Origin: Emmonsiellopsis sp. PD_33
Lineage: Eukaryota > Ascomycota > Eurotiomycetes > Onygenales > Ajellomycetaceae
Length of the DNA: 64,000 bases
Direction of reading: 5' to 3'
NCBI GenBank assembly: GCA_032988165.1
Contig: JANTQF010000095.1
Coordinates: 52,611 to 116,610 of the forward strand
Within the stretch, counting starts at the first letter, position 1. Each line of letters opens with the position of its first letter. The notes beneath the pieces are model-generated. The model made no database searches, was not told where the DNA came from, and saw only the letters and a list, made by a program, of their open reading frames with translations. This document shows, piece by piece, positions 43,803-54,335 of this stretch. The position numbers were made by a program, and so were the translations under genes.

Positions 43803-44915
43803 TCAGACTATGTCACATAGCAGGTCAAATTCGTCATTGAACGCCAATATCTCCTGCTTTGGAAACACTTCGGGAGCCGATACCTGTGTTGATGTTGATG
43901 CTGATGCTGATGCCGATGCCGATGCGGATGCGGATGTTGATGATGCTGATGTTGATGTTGATGCTGATGCCGAGGCCGACGTTGATGTCGATGTCGATGC
44001 CGATGTTGATGTTGATGCTGATGCTGATGTTCCGTTGCCAGTCACGGCAAAAGCTTTCTTCGGTGCGGCTTGCTGCGCTGCTTTGCAACTGTCTTAAAAG
44101 AACAAGGCCCGAGTGAGCATTCAATCTTATGACTGGGTAATATATAATGATCCTTGGGCTCCCAATTGCGCAATGTGTTGGACGAAATATGATGTTGAAG
44201 CAAAAAGTCACTTACCTCTCTCACCCTCGCAGTCTTTGACAGAGTATTCCACGCTTTCGTCCTCGTTCGCGGCCTGGAAAGGGATTGGTTATGACACTTG
44301 CAGCAGGCCTCAAAAACGGCGAACGCGAAACACATACTTTTTGACAGGAGTCGAATTGTCGGTCGCAACTAGGGTGTGAAGATCAGCTTTTTGGACCTGC
44401 GGTTCGGGGACAATACTTGTGGATAGTCACCTTCGTTGCCCAGCGCTGTCGAAATCGGGCTTTAAAAGGGTTAGAGATCACGATCCTCACCCCCGTATAT
44501 AACTTATTCCCCATGGAAAAACTCACAAAAGTATCTCCTTCGACCTCAAACGGCCTCTCTGGATCTCCAGAATTCTTTATCTAAGGGCGAAAAAAGCGTC
44601 ACATCAGCCTAGTGGAAAATCGTACGTACAGGCTGGATATGGTGTCGTTAAATCTCCTCGCAGTCAAGTCATGTTCAACTCACCGCTGGCGCAACCGTGT
44701 TTAACCCTTGATTGAATACCTGGACTCATATCAGCATGGCCTCTCCATGGAGATACAGAGCATGATAAACCACAAGCAGTCACACACACCTGGAGATTCT
44801 CTTCTTGTCGAACCTGCAGTGGATTATACATCGTTTGCCATGCAGATGCGAGCGCAACCTGCGCAATTCCAGTGACCGTCACAAATAAGACAAGGCAAGC
44901 ACGTAACAGTGTCAT
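43803..44915 (-). CDS. Secreted Cys-containing protein with Ser/Thr/Ala repeat tail, 207 aa
   Basis: Seven exons (minus): 44790-44915, 44684-44719, 44527-44580, 44431-44459, 44338-44368, 44216-44273 and 43803-44092; several are below 60 nt. The signal peptide is [20 protein letters not shown]. The body contains a motif I associate with small secreted ascomycete proteins, [11 protein letters not shown], followed by [16 protein letters not shown] and [10 protein letters not shown], giving four clustered cysteines. The last exon encodes ~45 residues of alternating Ser, Thr and Ala from a GATGYT-type microsatellite, then a short hydrophobic end ([10 protein letters not shown]). Function is unknown. 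A cell-wall or extracellular role is plausible from the signal peptide and the probably O-mannosylated tail. Exon phases all agree, which supports this many-exon model, although the donor of exon 6 has a close alternative (GTGAGA). Confidence 0.75.
43888..44031. repeat. GATGYT-type hexanucleotide microsatellite in coding sequence
   Basis: About 24 near-copies of a 6-bp unit (GATGTT, GATGCT, GATGCC, GATGTC), uninterrupted in frame. On the minus strand they encode the Ser/Thr/Ala tail of the secreted protein. Length variation between strains is expected because the unit is a multiple of three. Confidence 0.92.
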
Positions 44916-47843
44916 ATCGACCCTTGATATTCCCTCCGTCGAGTATATGGAATGAGAATGTTAAATTATTCGTAGTAGTCAGAATGAAGAAAGGAAATAT
45001 ACAAGCTGTAGGGACAGCTTTGGATGTGCACGGTCATTGTAAGAATTGAGGATATTAGCTCGATAGCACCTATCCAGCTCAGAAGGTGATGAAACCGGTT
45101 GTGTCTCTACAGATACATGGTGACCACCTAGCTAGAATGCCTAAGAAATGGCAGGACGTTGCGTTGGCCGGGGGGGGGTCCTTGAACCCAGCTTCCATGC
45201 TTATTTTGGGTGTCGTCTGGAGATGGCAACATCCCTATTTCTCCCAACGGTCATGAATCAGCACGGGCCTCAATGTTGACTGAGCTCACACCATTATCTT
45301 TAAAAGGAGAAAGTATGCATCTCTTTGCATATCCATGCTGTGAGGACTGTCAGCCAGCCAGGGGATCTGATCATGCAAGCCGCGGATCTCGGGTTTCAAG
45401 GCTGTTACAGGCCAGCAGAGAAAGGGTTTCAGGAGTCGCGAATTAGCGATGGAAGGTCAGACAATTGTTAGTTCATGGCAGGCGACAGTATGGAGTATAC
45501 TCATCAAGGTTGTTTATGCGTGACACGCAAATCTGGAAGAAATGATGTTGCTGCGTGGTTGTATTGTCGTCAGCGGACGGACGCAGGGCAGGTTCTTGGC
45601 AACTCTATTCTTCTGATCCGCCAACAAGATGCCATCCGTCTACTTCCCCTTTATCAGCTTAGTAGCGGCCTACTCTCAATCTCTGGAAAGTCGGATTTCG
45701 AGACGTCATGGCAGCTGTCCCTGGAAATTCCCAAAGGATCAGGATCGCTGGAAAACTAGCGTACATGCATACCATACCTCGTGGGAAGAGCAATACCCAG
45801 GGCGTTTATATACTACGGATCCTGTGCAAGCATTGGATATTCATCATAACAACAGAATAACCCCATAACCAATCATATAACATGACCACTTTATTTAAAA
45901 GGTAATTACATTATCGAATACTCCTATCATCTGGAATAGCATAGTCAGTGACGAATGTGTGTTACATCAAACCTCATCACAGTTTGCCCCTCCCCCTCCC
46001 CCCTGCCAAAAAGCGCAAAAAGAACAGAGAAAGCATCACTCAGCCATCCCGTGAGTTCCTGCATACTTGACAATCTCACCATTTCACACGTATTTATTTG
46101 ATTTGATTTGATTTGATTTCCACAAATCTTGCTTACTGCCAGCTGTCCAACGGATAGGCGGATGGATAGATAGATAGATAGGCATGGCCGGGTTCAAAAT
46201 TATCCATCTTACTGGTCATATGCCATCCACGTACGTACATGCATTGGACAAGCAGGCAGGGGCAGGGAATGTAAATTCGTGAGAGGGAAAACGCACAACG
46301 GACGGATGGGATGACACGTCAATCAGGACCAGTAACTACTATTATGGAAGAGGTGACAGGTGCCAAGGACAAGCAAGGGGCAGGCAAAAAAAAACCCAGG
46401 GCGTTTAAACGGTTTTGATAGGTTACGCAGGGGCTTTTTTTTTTTTTCCCCAAACGCCCTTTTGTGTGACGGTTTGTGTTTCATGATTTCTCCTTTTTTT
46501 TAAGAGAGAGAGAGAGATATGATGGTCTATTGGTTGGTTAGGTAGAAGAGAGGGAACCCTTTTTCTGTTGTTTTTTTATTTGATCTCCACGACTTTATTA
46601 AAATTATTAAGGTTTTTCTCTCTCCTCGGGAGAGAGGTACAGACTAACTAATTAGATACATGTAATAAAGGTTGGCGATCCATCTTATCCATGGATATAT
46701 CATATTATACCCATTAACAACTGTGCAAATTGGGACAGAGTTCATGAGTTATACACGGATAACCGTATGGTATGCGCTGTGCTGAAAGCACAATGGCAGG
46801 AACGGCAAAGGAGAGGGTGCGCAGGGCGGGAGCTGTCATTGAGAATGAAGAAATGAAATCGAGTCACGAGCGCGCGCTTAACAAGAGCCCGCAGGCCCGC
46901 AAGTGGACACATGGATACGGGGGGAAAAAGCACATGACACATCCATAACATACATGCCTAGAGCACGCGACACGGACGTAGATTTGATTCTGATATCTTG
47001 ATTTCAACAGGTAGGTGTAGTGCAATTTTGGGTTCGATATGCTAGACCTGGATCGGGTCAGAGAGAGAGAGAGGTAATTATTACAACCATTGCCGGGAGG
47101 CAGGGCGGGGGGGCCGGAGGAGAGGACCAACAATGACGTAGCAGAGGTATATATCGCAAAAAATGCGGGAAGGGGGGACGGGGGAAGCAATCAATCCGGT
47201 CCATAACTAATGGACGGAAACATGCTGGCTGGCGGGCGCTGCTTGATGCGGCTCGTGGTGTTGTGGGCTATTGAATAACCGCACACATTTCTAATGGAGA
47301 ATAGGAAATATGGGAGAAAGACATTTGCTTTAAAAGGGAGAGTGAGGCCAGTTGATGGATGATGGATGGATGGATAGAGAGCCAGCTTGAGTTTTTTCAA
47401 CTCGGATGTTAATAAAGGAGTGGAACATGCGGGGGGGTGGTAAAATAAAATGACAGAGGAAAAGAAAATATTATTATATCAAGCCGAAACTTGGCGTCGT
47501 ACTCTTTGTTGGTTTTCTTTGTTTTCGTATGGACTGATTAAGGGAAAAGTGCAAAAATGCGGTGCAAAGCAATAATGGACAGAGAAATGAAAGAAAATCA
47601 TAAAGAGGTTACTCCTCCAACCGTATCCAATATCGCGCCAGATAGTGAAAAAGCGACAAGACGAAGCCCCCACAGCAAAAAAAAAATACAGACATAGAAG
47701 CAAGATCGCCTTGAGCAAAAGTTTCCTCAGATGTTTCTCCCGAGGAGATAGCGTAAGGGGACTCGAATGATGGGATGGTCGAAAATGCAGCAAGTTCTTA
47801 CACGCGCTTTTCGTCATGCAGTTCAGAATCGAGGCTTCATACC
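44916..47843. other. 2.9 kb spacer, no gene recognised
   Basis: Upstream of the secreted-protein gene and 3' flank of the Mid2-like gene. Contains a TTGAT pentamer run (46095-46120), GATAGATAGATA (46165-46180), homopolymer T and A runs (46390-46450) and a GA microsatellite (46505-46517). Short frames (for example 45475-45759) lack family features. Confidence 0.55.
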
Positions 47844-48584
47844 TCAGAAGTTCGAGGACGGATTAACGCCTCGAGGATTGTGGTATTGATCCAGAGTCGA
47901 TTTGAACGGGCTGTTTGCAGTTCCCATTGTGGAGGTCTCGTGGCTGGACGAACCAACGGCGGTTCCGGCATTCATCAGGTCGTCATCATCGCCTACTCCG
48001 CGAGCGTTCCGCTTGCGACGCAATCTCCATGCGACAAAGGCCAGACCACCCAGAATAACGGCGCCTCCAACACCGACAACAACGCCAATGATGATGTTCC
48101 GCGTTCCGGTGCTCAGGCCGGAGGAGCTGCTAGACCCGCCATTGTCGTCACCCAGGCCGGGAGCGGCGGTTTGGGATGGAACGGTTGTGGAAGTTTGCTC
48201 AATGACGCTTCCGCTGACGGTTATCGTGTTGGTGACGATTTCAACGGAGGTTTTGGAAGGAGGGGGAGGCTTGGTTGTCTTGGTGGGAGCAGCAGTGGTC
48301 TTGTCTGTCGTTGTTGTGCTGGACGAGGTAGGCTTGTCGGTGGGTGTAGCAGATGTTGTAGTCTTTGGTGGTTCAGTTGTTGCCTCCGACGTCGTCTCTG
48401 GCGGGGGAGTCGTTGTCTCTGGAGGCGGTTCTGTTGTCGTCTCAGTTGGTTTGTCGGTTTCGGTGTCTGTCGGGACGGGGTCAATCGAGATGATCTGTCT
48501 CTTCCCATTTTGCTCTGCCCCAACGACTGCGATGGCCAGGAGCAGGACCGACAGCAGTAGTAGCGAAAAGACAGGCGACCGCAT
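47844..48584 (-). CDS. Mid2-like single-pass membrane mucin, 246 aa
   Basis: Single exon. A signal peptide (MRSPVFSLLLLSVLLLAIAV) is followed by a ~135-residue Thr/Ser/Pro-rich ectodomain (PPPETTTPPPETTSE and similar), expected to be densely O-mannosylated. Then come one transmembrane helix (NIIIGVVVGVGGAVILGGLA, ~164-183) and a basic stop-transfer patch (RLRRKRN). The ~55-residue cytosolic tail is polar. This is the topology of Wsc/Mid2-type cell-wall stress sensors, and the GVVVGVGG transmembrane start is frequent in filamentous-fungal members. No WSC cysteine domain is present, so Mid2-like is the better comparison. The sensor role is inference from architecture; other fungal membrane mucins look similar. 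Confidence 0.8.
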   Translation of the reverse strand: MRSPVFSLLLLSVLLLAIAVVGAEQNGKRQIISIDPVPTDTETDKPTETTTEPPPETTTPPPETTSEATTEPPKTTTSATPTDKPTSSSTTTTDKTTAAPTKTTKPPPPSKTSVEIVTNTITVSGSVIEQTSTTVPSQTAAPGLGDDNGGSSSSSGLSTGTRNIIIGVVVGVGGAVILGGLAFVAWRLRRKRNARGVGDDDDLMNAGTAVGSSSHETSTMGTANSPFKSTLDQYHNPRGVNPSSNF

Positions 48585-51500
48585 TGTGAAGACTGGCGGA
48601 CCGAGGTCCTTGAAATCGGTGAGCCGGAAGGGGTGTTACGCGGCGGGAGTGATCGAACCCAGCACCACGGGGCGAGCGAGCGGGATGAATCGGCAACCTG
48701 GTCCCTAGAGGTGTATACAAGTATACAAGTATACAAAAGAACGACAAGAAGGCGGCAAGGAAAGGAGGGAAGACTAAGGAACGGAGGGTGGAGGGCGTGG
48801 TGGTTGGCGGGTGGATGGGATGTGGGAGGAAGAAGGAGACGAGCAGACGAGGACGAAGACTGTGAATTTGTGACAGCGAGCGGATGAATAATGCAGGATG
48901 TGCCGTACCGCACAATACCGCCCTGTTCTGAGACACCAGCGTGGGAGCTGGTGGGCCCCCTCGTATGGGCGTATCGCGTACACAATTACCGTTTTGGCTC
49001 TGTCCCGCCCGCCGCCGCTGATTGGCTGCGGGCGGTCCGCGTGCCTGTTGCGCCCGCAAATCTGGTGCCCCGCTACGCCGGATCAGGCATGGCGCGCTGG
49101 TGGAGAATGGTACTGTCGTACCGTCGTATTTGGCCGGATGGGCTGTGCAGCGGAAATCCAGGTACGCGAAACCAAAAATTCAATGCAAAATTACAGCTTG
49201 CCTTATGTCAGCCTGCGTGTCCCGATCGGGCCACGAATGTTGCCGCTTTCTCCAGTTCGATATCTCATTATCAACATGAAATCGCAGAACAATTGATTCA
49301 AGCGGCGGCTTTGTTGGACTTGCTTCCCTGTCCTTTTGCAACTCCTTGCGCAGAGACGCAATCCACCGCATGGCTTGGATCGACTGGCAAGCTCAACGCG
49401 CTTGTTTTTATGTCCAAGTCATACTAGTGACTCGTCGAGCCAAATGGGTGGCGGCTTACTCCGGACAGTGCCTAGCGCCACCAAGCGGCGAGATATCAGA
49501 GTGCCCGAATCCACGACACTTCTGCATGCTGGCACAGGACAGAGGATAAAACAAGACGTTACGAAGCTTGTTAGAAGTTGCATCACCTCCGAACAAGTGG
49601 TCTCTAACAGAGATACCAACCAGGTCTGCTTGAGGGGGTAGGCAGCCTTCCAAGCTGAAGGGAAGTTAGTTGGCAGATGCCCCTTGGCACTATCGATCTT
49701 TGCTTTGCTCAATCCCCCCCAGCTCTGTCCATCAGGAAACTCTCCTCCCTTTCTTCTCCGACTTCTGCTGGTTGAAGTTCTCACTACAACCGCTCTCCAC
49801 GATTGGCAGGCACATTGAAGTTCCAAGTTAGCTGACAGTCTGCAGTCAGAACAGTTGATGGAGACGGTGGTGGCTCAGCACAGGCGGTGAAAAGCTTGTC
49901 AGGAGAAACTAACAAATACAAATAGACGTTGGGTGTAACCCTATGCTGACTCCTTGTCAGAGGTGTGGCTTGAACTGCTGGGGTTGAACGAGGGTTTCTT
50001 TTCACAACGGCCAGCTCCCTCGCTCTCTCCCTCCTCTTAAAGCAGCCAGGCGACTGCAGACCTTGGAACACCCGCAACCAAGTTGACAGCCAGCCGAATG
50101 CTGATTCCTGAACAGAAAACCCACTCCAATCGCCATCGCCGCCCGAGCCGTTCGCAGAGACGACGGCGACTCCACCGCCAACCAGCCAATGTACGGATTC
50201 GTAAGCTAAGATCTGCCAGTCTCTGCAGTGTCCATACAAATGGGCCCTCTCGAGCCTCCAAAGCCGCGCCAAGTACCAGCGTGTCTAGAGGGAGATAGGG
50301 CGGTTTTGCCCACTTTTCTTGCTTGGTTCCTGAACAGCAAACATGAAGATTTTTTTTTCTCAACTCGCCCAAACTCCCGAACAACCCGAACCATTTTCTG
50401 ACTCTGCACGGCTCTGCAGTAGTGAAGTTGTTACCTGCAGTCAGCGCCCTCCAAGGCAATGACGAGACAAGGCGATTATGTACGAAATGTTACCGTACCG
50501 TAAGAGTGGATAGGAGCTAGTGGCAGATCATCAACGCCACTCCGCATTCCTTTTGCTCGCCTGAGGAAAGTCTTTGGGCGGGACACCACAAGCGCTTCCG
50601 GGACAACCACCCAGCTGGCTCCAGCTGAAGCCGAAAGTATGCAGGAAAACGGCCGATGTACGTAAATCGTGTCTGGCATCGCGCTTGCCAGCTGAATATT
50701 CATTATTTATCTGCTCAGTGGGTCTGATATGGTTCATCGGTCCGGTTGGCGGCTGGGATGGAACATGGAAGGGTTCTCTTTTGATTATCCTGAGATGTGT
50801 TCGGTCCAGGAACGAGTCGAGATTATTGGGATCGATTCAGTTGAAACGGATATCTCTCTGATCCCTGCCGTTGTTTTACAATTGCTTTATATAAATAGAT
50901 CAATGCCATCCGATCGACTCCCGGCTGAAGAAAAGCGGTTAAATGCCCGATATTTGACTCGGAGGTTAAGGCAGGGATAGGGGGAAACGGTGTGTGCAGC
51001 ATAAGGACATGGTTTCGCAAGGAAATTATGGATCTAGTTAATTGAAAATGCTTTGGATGTTTCGGTTGTTTCCCCTTTTCCTTTTGGGAACTGCCCTGCT
51101 ATCTATCTCGGGCTAACCCCTGATCATTGTTGACGGATGGGCCATTATGGAGGTACATACATGGGCACCTACCGTAGTTACATGCCATCTATCCATGTTA
51201 CTTATTACAGCCGTGTAGCCAGAGAGATTCTCTATTTCCTTTCCTCCTTTCTTGCTCCAGCTGCGACGGAGCCTTGTACGAAATTCAGCAAACCAAAATC
51301 CCCATCATCCCGCCGCCGCGGTCGACTGGACATCACGTATAGTTCAAGATATGCTAAGCGGCAAGAGGTGTAGATGTTGTCTACGGGATCAGGCTACTTC
51401 GACCTGATAGGGAGATCTCGGAATGGATATTTAACTAGCCCTGTAACCCTAAACCCAGCCTCGATGATCGAGTATAGAGGAGTGCAAGAATGACTGCAAG

Positions 51501-52995
51501 AGCTTGGTCATGTGAGCAGTGTAATCGAGGTAACGAAGCTGATCTTATCATCTATCGTGCAAGGTTAGCTATTCTAGCGAGCCCAAAATTTTGACGAGTT
51601 GACGTGTTGCCTTCAAGAGTCGATATTTATCCGATGTATGTCTATGCCGAAACATTCGAGCGGATGCATATCAAACTCCAACATCTCAGGCTTTTCAGAA
51701 GGGGTTAAATAAAGACTAGTAGAAATGCCCTTTTCTGGATGGAATATTTCATACCTCCCGGCTCTGGCAAATCTACTCTTATGAAATACCCTTCAGGGAC
51801 CGACTGCCCATTGCCTCTAGAGCGCGACTATATACTGATACATTAAGAGAACAAACATGCTTGTCCTAGGAAATTTTGCTTCTTTTATCAACAGATCAGC
51901 TGCAGTGCGATCAGCACACCCCCGGCCCTGCGGAACTTGAACGATGTTGAGGCACATTTTTCAGGCTACTTTCTAGGTTGCTTTCATATCAGAATGTGTG
52001 ACCTCAAGCCGTCCGCCCACTGAATCATGATATGCATCATCCAGCACAAAGTAGCGTTTCCAGGCCGCACTCAGCCTCAAGAACTATAATTTTAACCTCC
52101 AGATGGGGTTGGCACGAAGAGAGGTTGAAATTACGATCTCGCCTCCGCTGGTCCAACTTGCACTAGCTATTGATGAATATTAGGAGACCTTTCTTGTTGA
52201 AATGTGTGGGCCGGGGTCTGCCATATGGAGCTGTTGCTAGCGTTTATTGTATCCTACGGTGTGCCAGGGAAGAGACATAGAAACGGGGATCAAACAAGCC
52301 GAGGCGTAGTGAATGGACGGATGATGATCTAAAGAATATTGGACTTATGCTATTATTTTTATTTTGTTTTGTTTGGGACCCTTTTTTCTTCTCGAACACA
52401 TAGGGACAACGACGTAGTTTGTTTATAGGCGTATATAAAAATATTGAATGTCTATAACCAAGCAAGAAAATAAACAAACAAACAAGAACTCAAACATCCC
52501 TAGCATTCCGTCTGTATGCTAGATCCCAGCCACGTAAGTAAAGTTTCATGTATCGAATGCAGTCGTGCGTTAATGGCTGGATGTAGCATAGGGGACACGA
52601 ACGCTTGGAGGGACATATAAAAATCAATAGAAGTAGCAATCTGGATCGGACCCCTCCCCAACTTTTCCACCCGCCATTGATCGGTATGGACATGTACGGT
52701 TGACATCACACGTGGATGGACGCATGGATTGATAGGTATTCGTTGTTTGTTGCTTTAAAGTTCGGAAATTGGATATAAAACATATCAGGGAATTTGGAGG
52801 TATATATCATGGCATAATATATCCGATCCTGTCCCACGACGAGATGTACTGTACAAGAATATAAGAATATAATATCAGGGTACAAACAGATGCGAGGTGG
52901 ATGGATGATATAAAGCATAGGGTGCCTGGTGTGACCAGCTTCCTGTGGTTCCCACAAAGGGATGATGTCGTAGACGGCTCTTGGTTATGGTTTTA
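48585..52995. other. 4.4 kb gene-poor region with a decayed NTPase relic
   Basis: 48.6-50.5 kb is GC-richer with several random-looking frames (for example 49784-50272 minus) that have no family features. 51.36-52.2 kb holds the NACHT-like relic. 52.2-53.0 kb is AT-rich 3' flank of the 121-aa gene. No intact gene recognised. Confidence 0.5.
51560..51900 (+). pseudogene. Degraded NACHT-type NTPase relic
   Basis: Short stretches in changing frames resemble the opening of fungal NACHT proteins in the right order. YAETFER (51646-51666) resembles the KTFEW segment. LFWMEY, then a P-loop PPGSGKSTLMKY (51751-51786), follows, and then KFCFFY (near 51865) resembles a Walker-B-like KFCFFIDGL. Stop codons and frameshifts separate them, and the distance from P-loop to Walker B is about half the usual, so the copy is dead. 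The relation is by motif recognition only. It is not a piece of the NLR at 19-22 kb, whose P-loop differs (GLGGVGKT). Confidence 0.5.
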
Positions 52996-53625
52996 TCATT
53001 TTTTATTTCGGAAGTCCCTGGCTTGGTTTTTCAGCTCCTCGCGGAAGAGCTCAAGGAAACGTCTGATGCCACCACCACTACCATTTCCAATTGGTTTATT
53101 GTGGCCTGGGTTATGATTCGGTGTACGGGTAGTATTTTGGAGGTCCTTGGCTTGGTTTTTCACTTCCTCACGGAACAGTTCAAGGTATCGCTTCATGCCG
53201 CCAAGGTCTGGTTCTATATCGGGCAAACAACGGGTTAGCAATGGAATTTGATAGCTAGCTTTGTGCGGAAATGGTGTCTGGGTGGGGGAAGGGGGCAAAG
53301 AAAAGTAAATGGGCAAATCGAACTATCAATGTTTGTTCCCCCCATGTCCTCCGGCAGCTTGCCATATCGTATCTCCTGGATCTTCTTGTGCACCTGCCTG
53401 ACTCCTTTGTGGAACGTGGGGCTACGGAGAAGCTATATTCGATCAGGGGGTTAGAGCATGGTCTTATTTGTGTCCGAGGTTTTCAATGGTTGGGGAATAT
53501 AGCTTACCCTGACAGTGAGCCAAAGCTAGAAACAGTGTCAGAACAACATGTTTTCCTGTGTGACGGGGCGGGTTGGGGATCATGTTTGGTCGTGTGCCAC
53601 TCACCTCGAGCGCCTGGAGCCACAT
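52996..53625 (-). CDS. Small conserved-looking protein with duplicated helix, 121 aa
   Basis: Four exons (minus): 53605-53625, 53508-53525, 53324-53432 and 52996-53213. The first two exons are only 21 and 18 nt. Donors are GTGAGT, GTAAGC and GTTCGA; the last intron has the branch point GCTAAC and ends ATATAG. The protein begins MWLQALELWLTVRLLRSPTF. A basic HKGVRQVHKKIQEIRYG segment follows, then LPEDMGGTNIDKPDLGG. It ends with two copies of a ~18-residue amphipathic unit: RYLELFREEVKNQAKD and RFLELFREELKNQARD. From memory, fungal proteins with the pattern LLRSPTFH...VHKK...GGTxID exist as uncharacterised small, possibly mitochondrial, proteins; I cannot confirm that here. Exon phases sum to 366 nt, with no stop inside. 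The weak third donor (GTTCGA) is the main doubt. Confidence 0.68.
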
Positions 53626-54335
53626 ATTTGCGATATCTTAAGCTGACTGGCTGCCTTTCAGCCAGAGGCGAACCTTCATTGCATGTGCGATTCGAACGGA
53701 GCTTCCTTGCAGGCAGCGTGTGGGTTGCGGGGTGCAGTCTGCTCGGGCGTTGTGAGAGGCGGCAAAGGAAGACGTTGGACGGGGCGGATATTAGCTAAGC
53801 TTTGCTGGCCTTATCGGGCTAGCGCCATCCATGCAGGGAACCTTGGCCCTGCCCCAGACATTTAATTGTCAGCGGCCATCTCCAGCTTCATCCTCCAGCA
53901 ATATCTCTCCCCTCGCGTTCTCAATCCCGCCCTGGAGCTGGCTATCCCTCTTTGCCGTTGGGCTCTCTTTCTTTACGGGTTGCCCCGCTGTCTGGTCTTC
54001 AATTTCTTTAGTCACCCTCCTGAGATCGCCAGCCCTACTTGTGTCCAAGGGCCACTACTACACCCCTGGCAGCCCACTACATCATAGATCCAGTCCGCCT
54101 CGCGGCATTGCCAACCACCATTCCTGTTCTACTTCTCAAGGCTACAGTTCCCAACAGCCCAATTCTAGGCAGCCTGCTGCCCGTTTCCCAATATACTTGC
54201 GGTTGGCATTTGGTGTTGGGGATCCCGCCACAGTCCCAACGGGGCTCTCCGGGGGCTGTGAATTTAGGTGGAAGAGTCCTTCCAATTGACCATCCCGGCC
54301 CGGCAAAAACATGTCCAAAGCCGCATAGCCAGCCA
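53626..54335. other. Divergent promoter region
   Basis: 710 bp between the 121-aa gene (-) and the tyrosine phosphatase (+). Probably the two promoters and the phosphatase 5' leader. No additional gene seen. Confidence 0.55.

Noticed and set aside
48481..49059. 192-codon minus-strand frame and the 254-codon one at 48221-48985
   Set aside because: Both overlap the Mid2-like gene in another frame. They are Arg/Pro/Ser-rich shadows of its Thr-rich repeat.
49784..50272. 162-codon minus-strand frame
   Set aside because: Long enough to consider, but no start context, splice pattern or family motif; GC-richer spacer makes such frames likely by chance.
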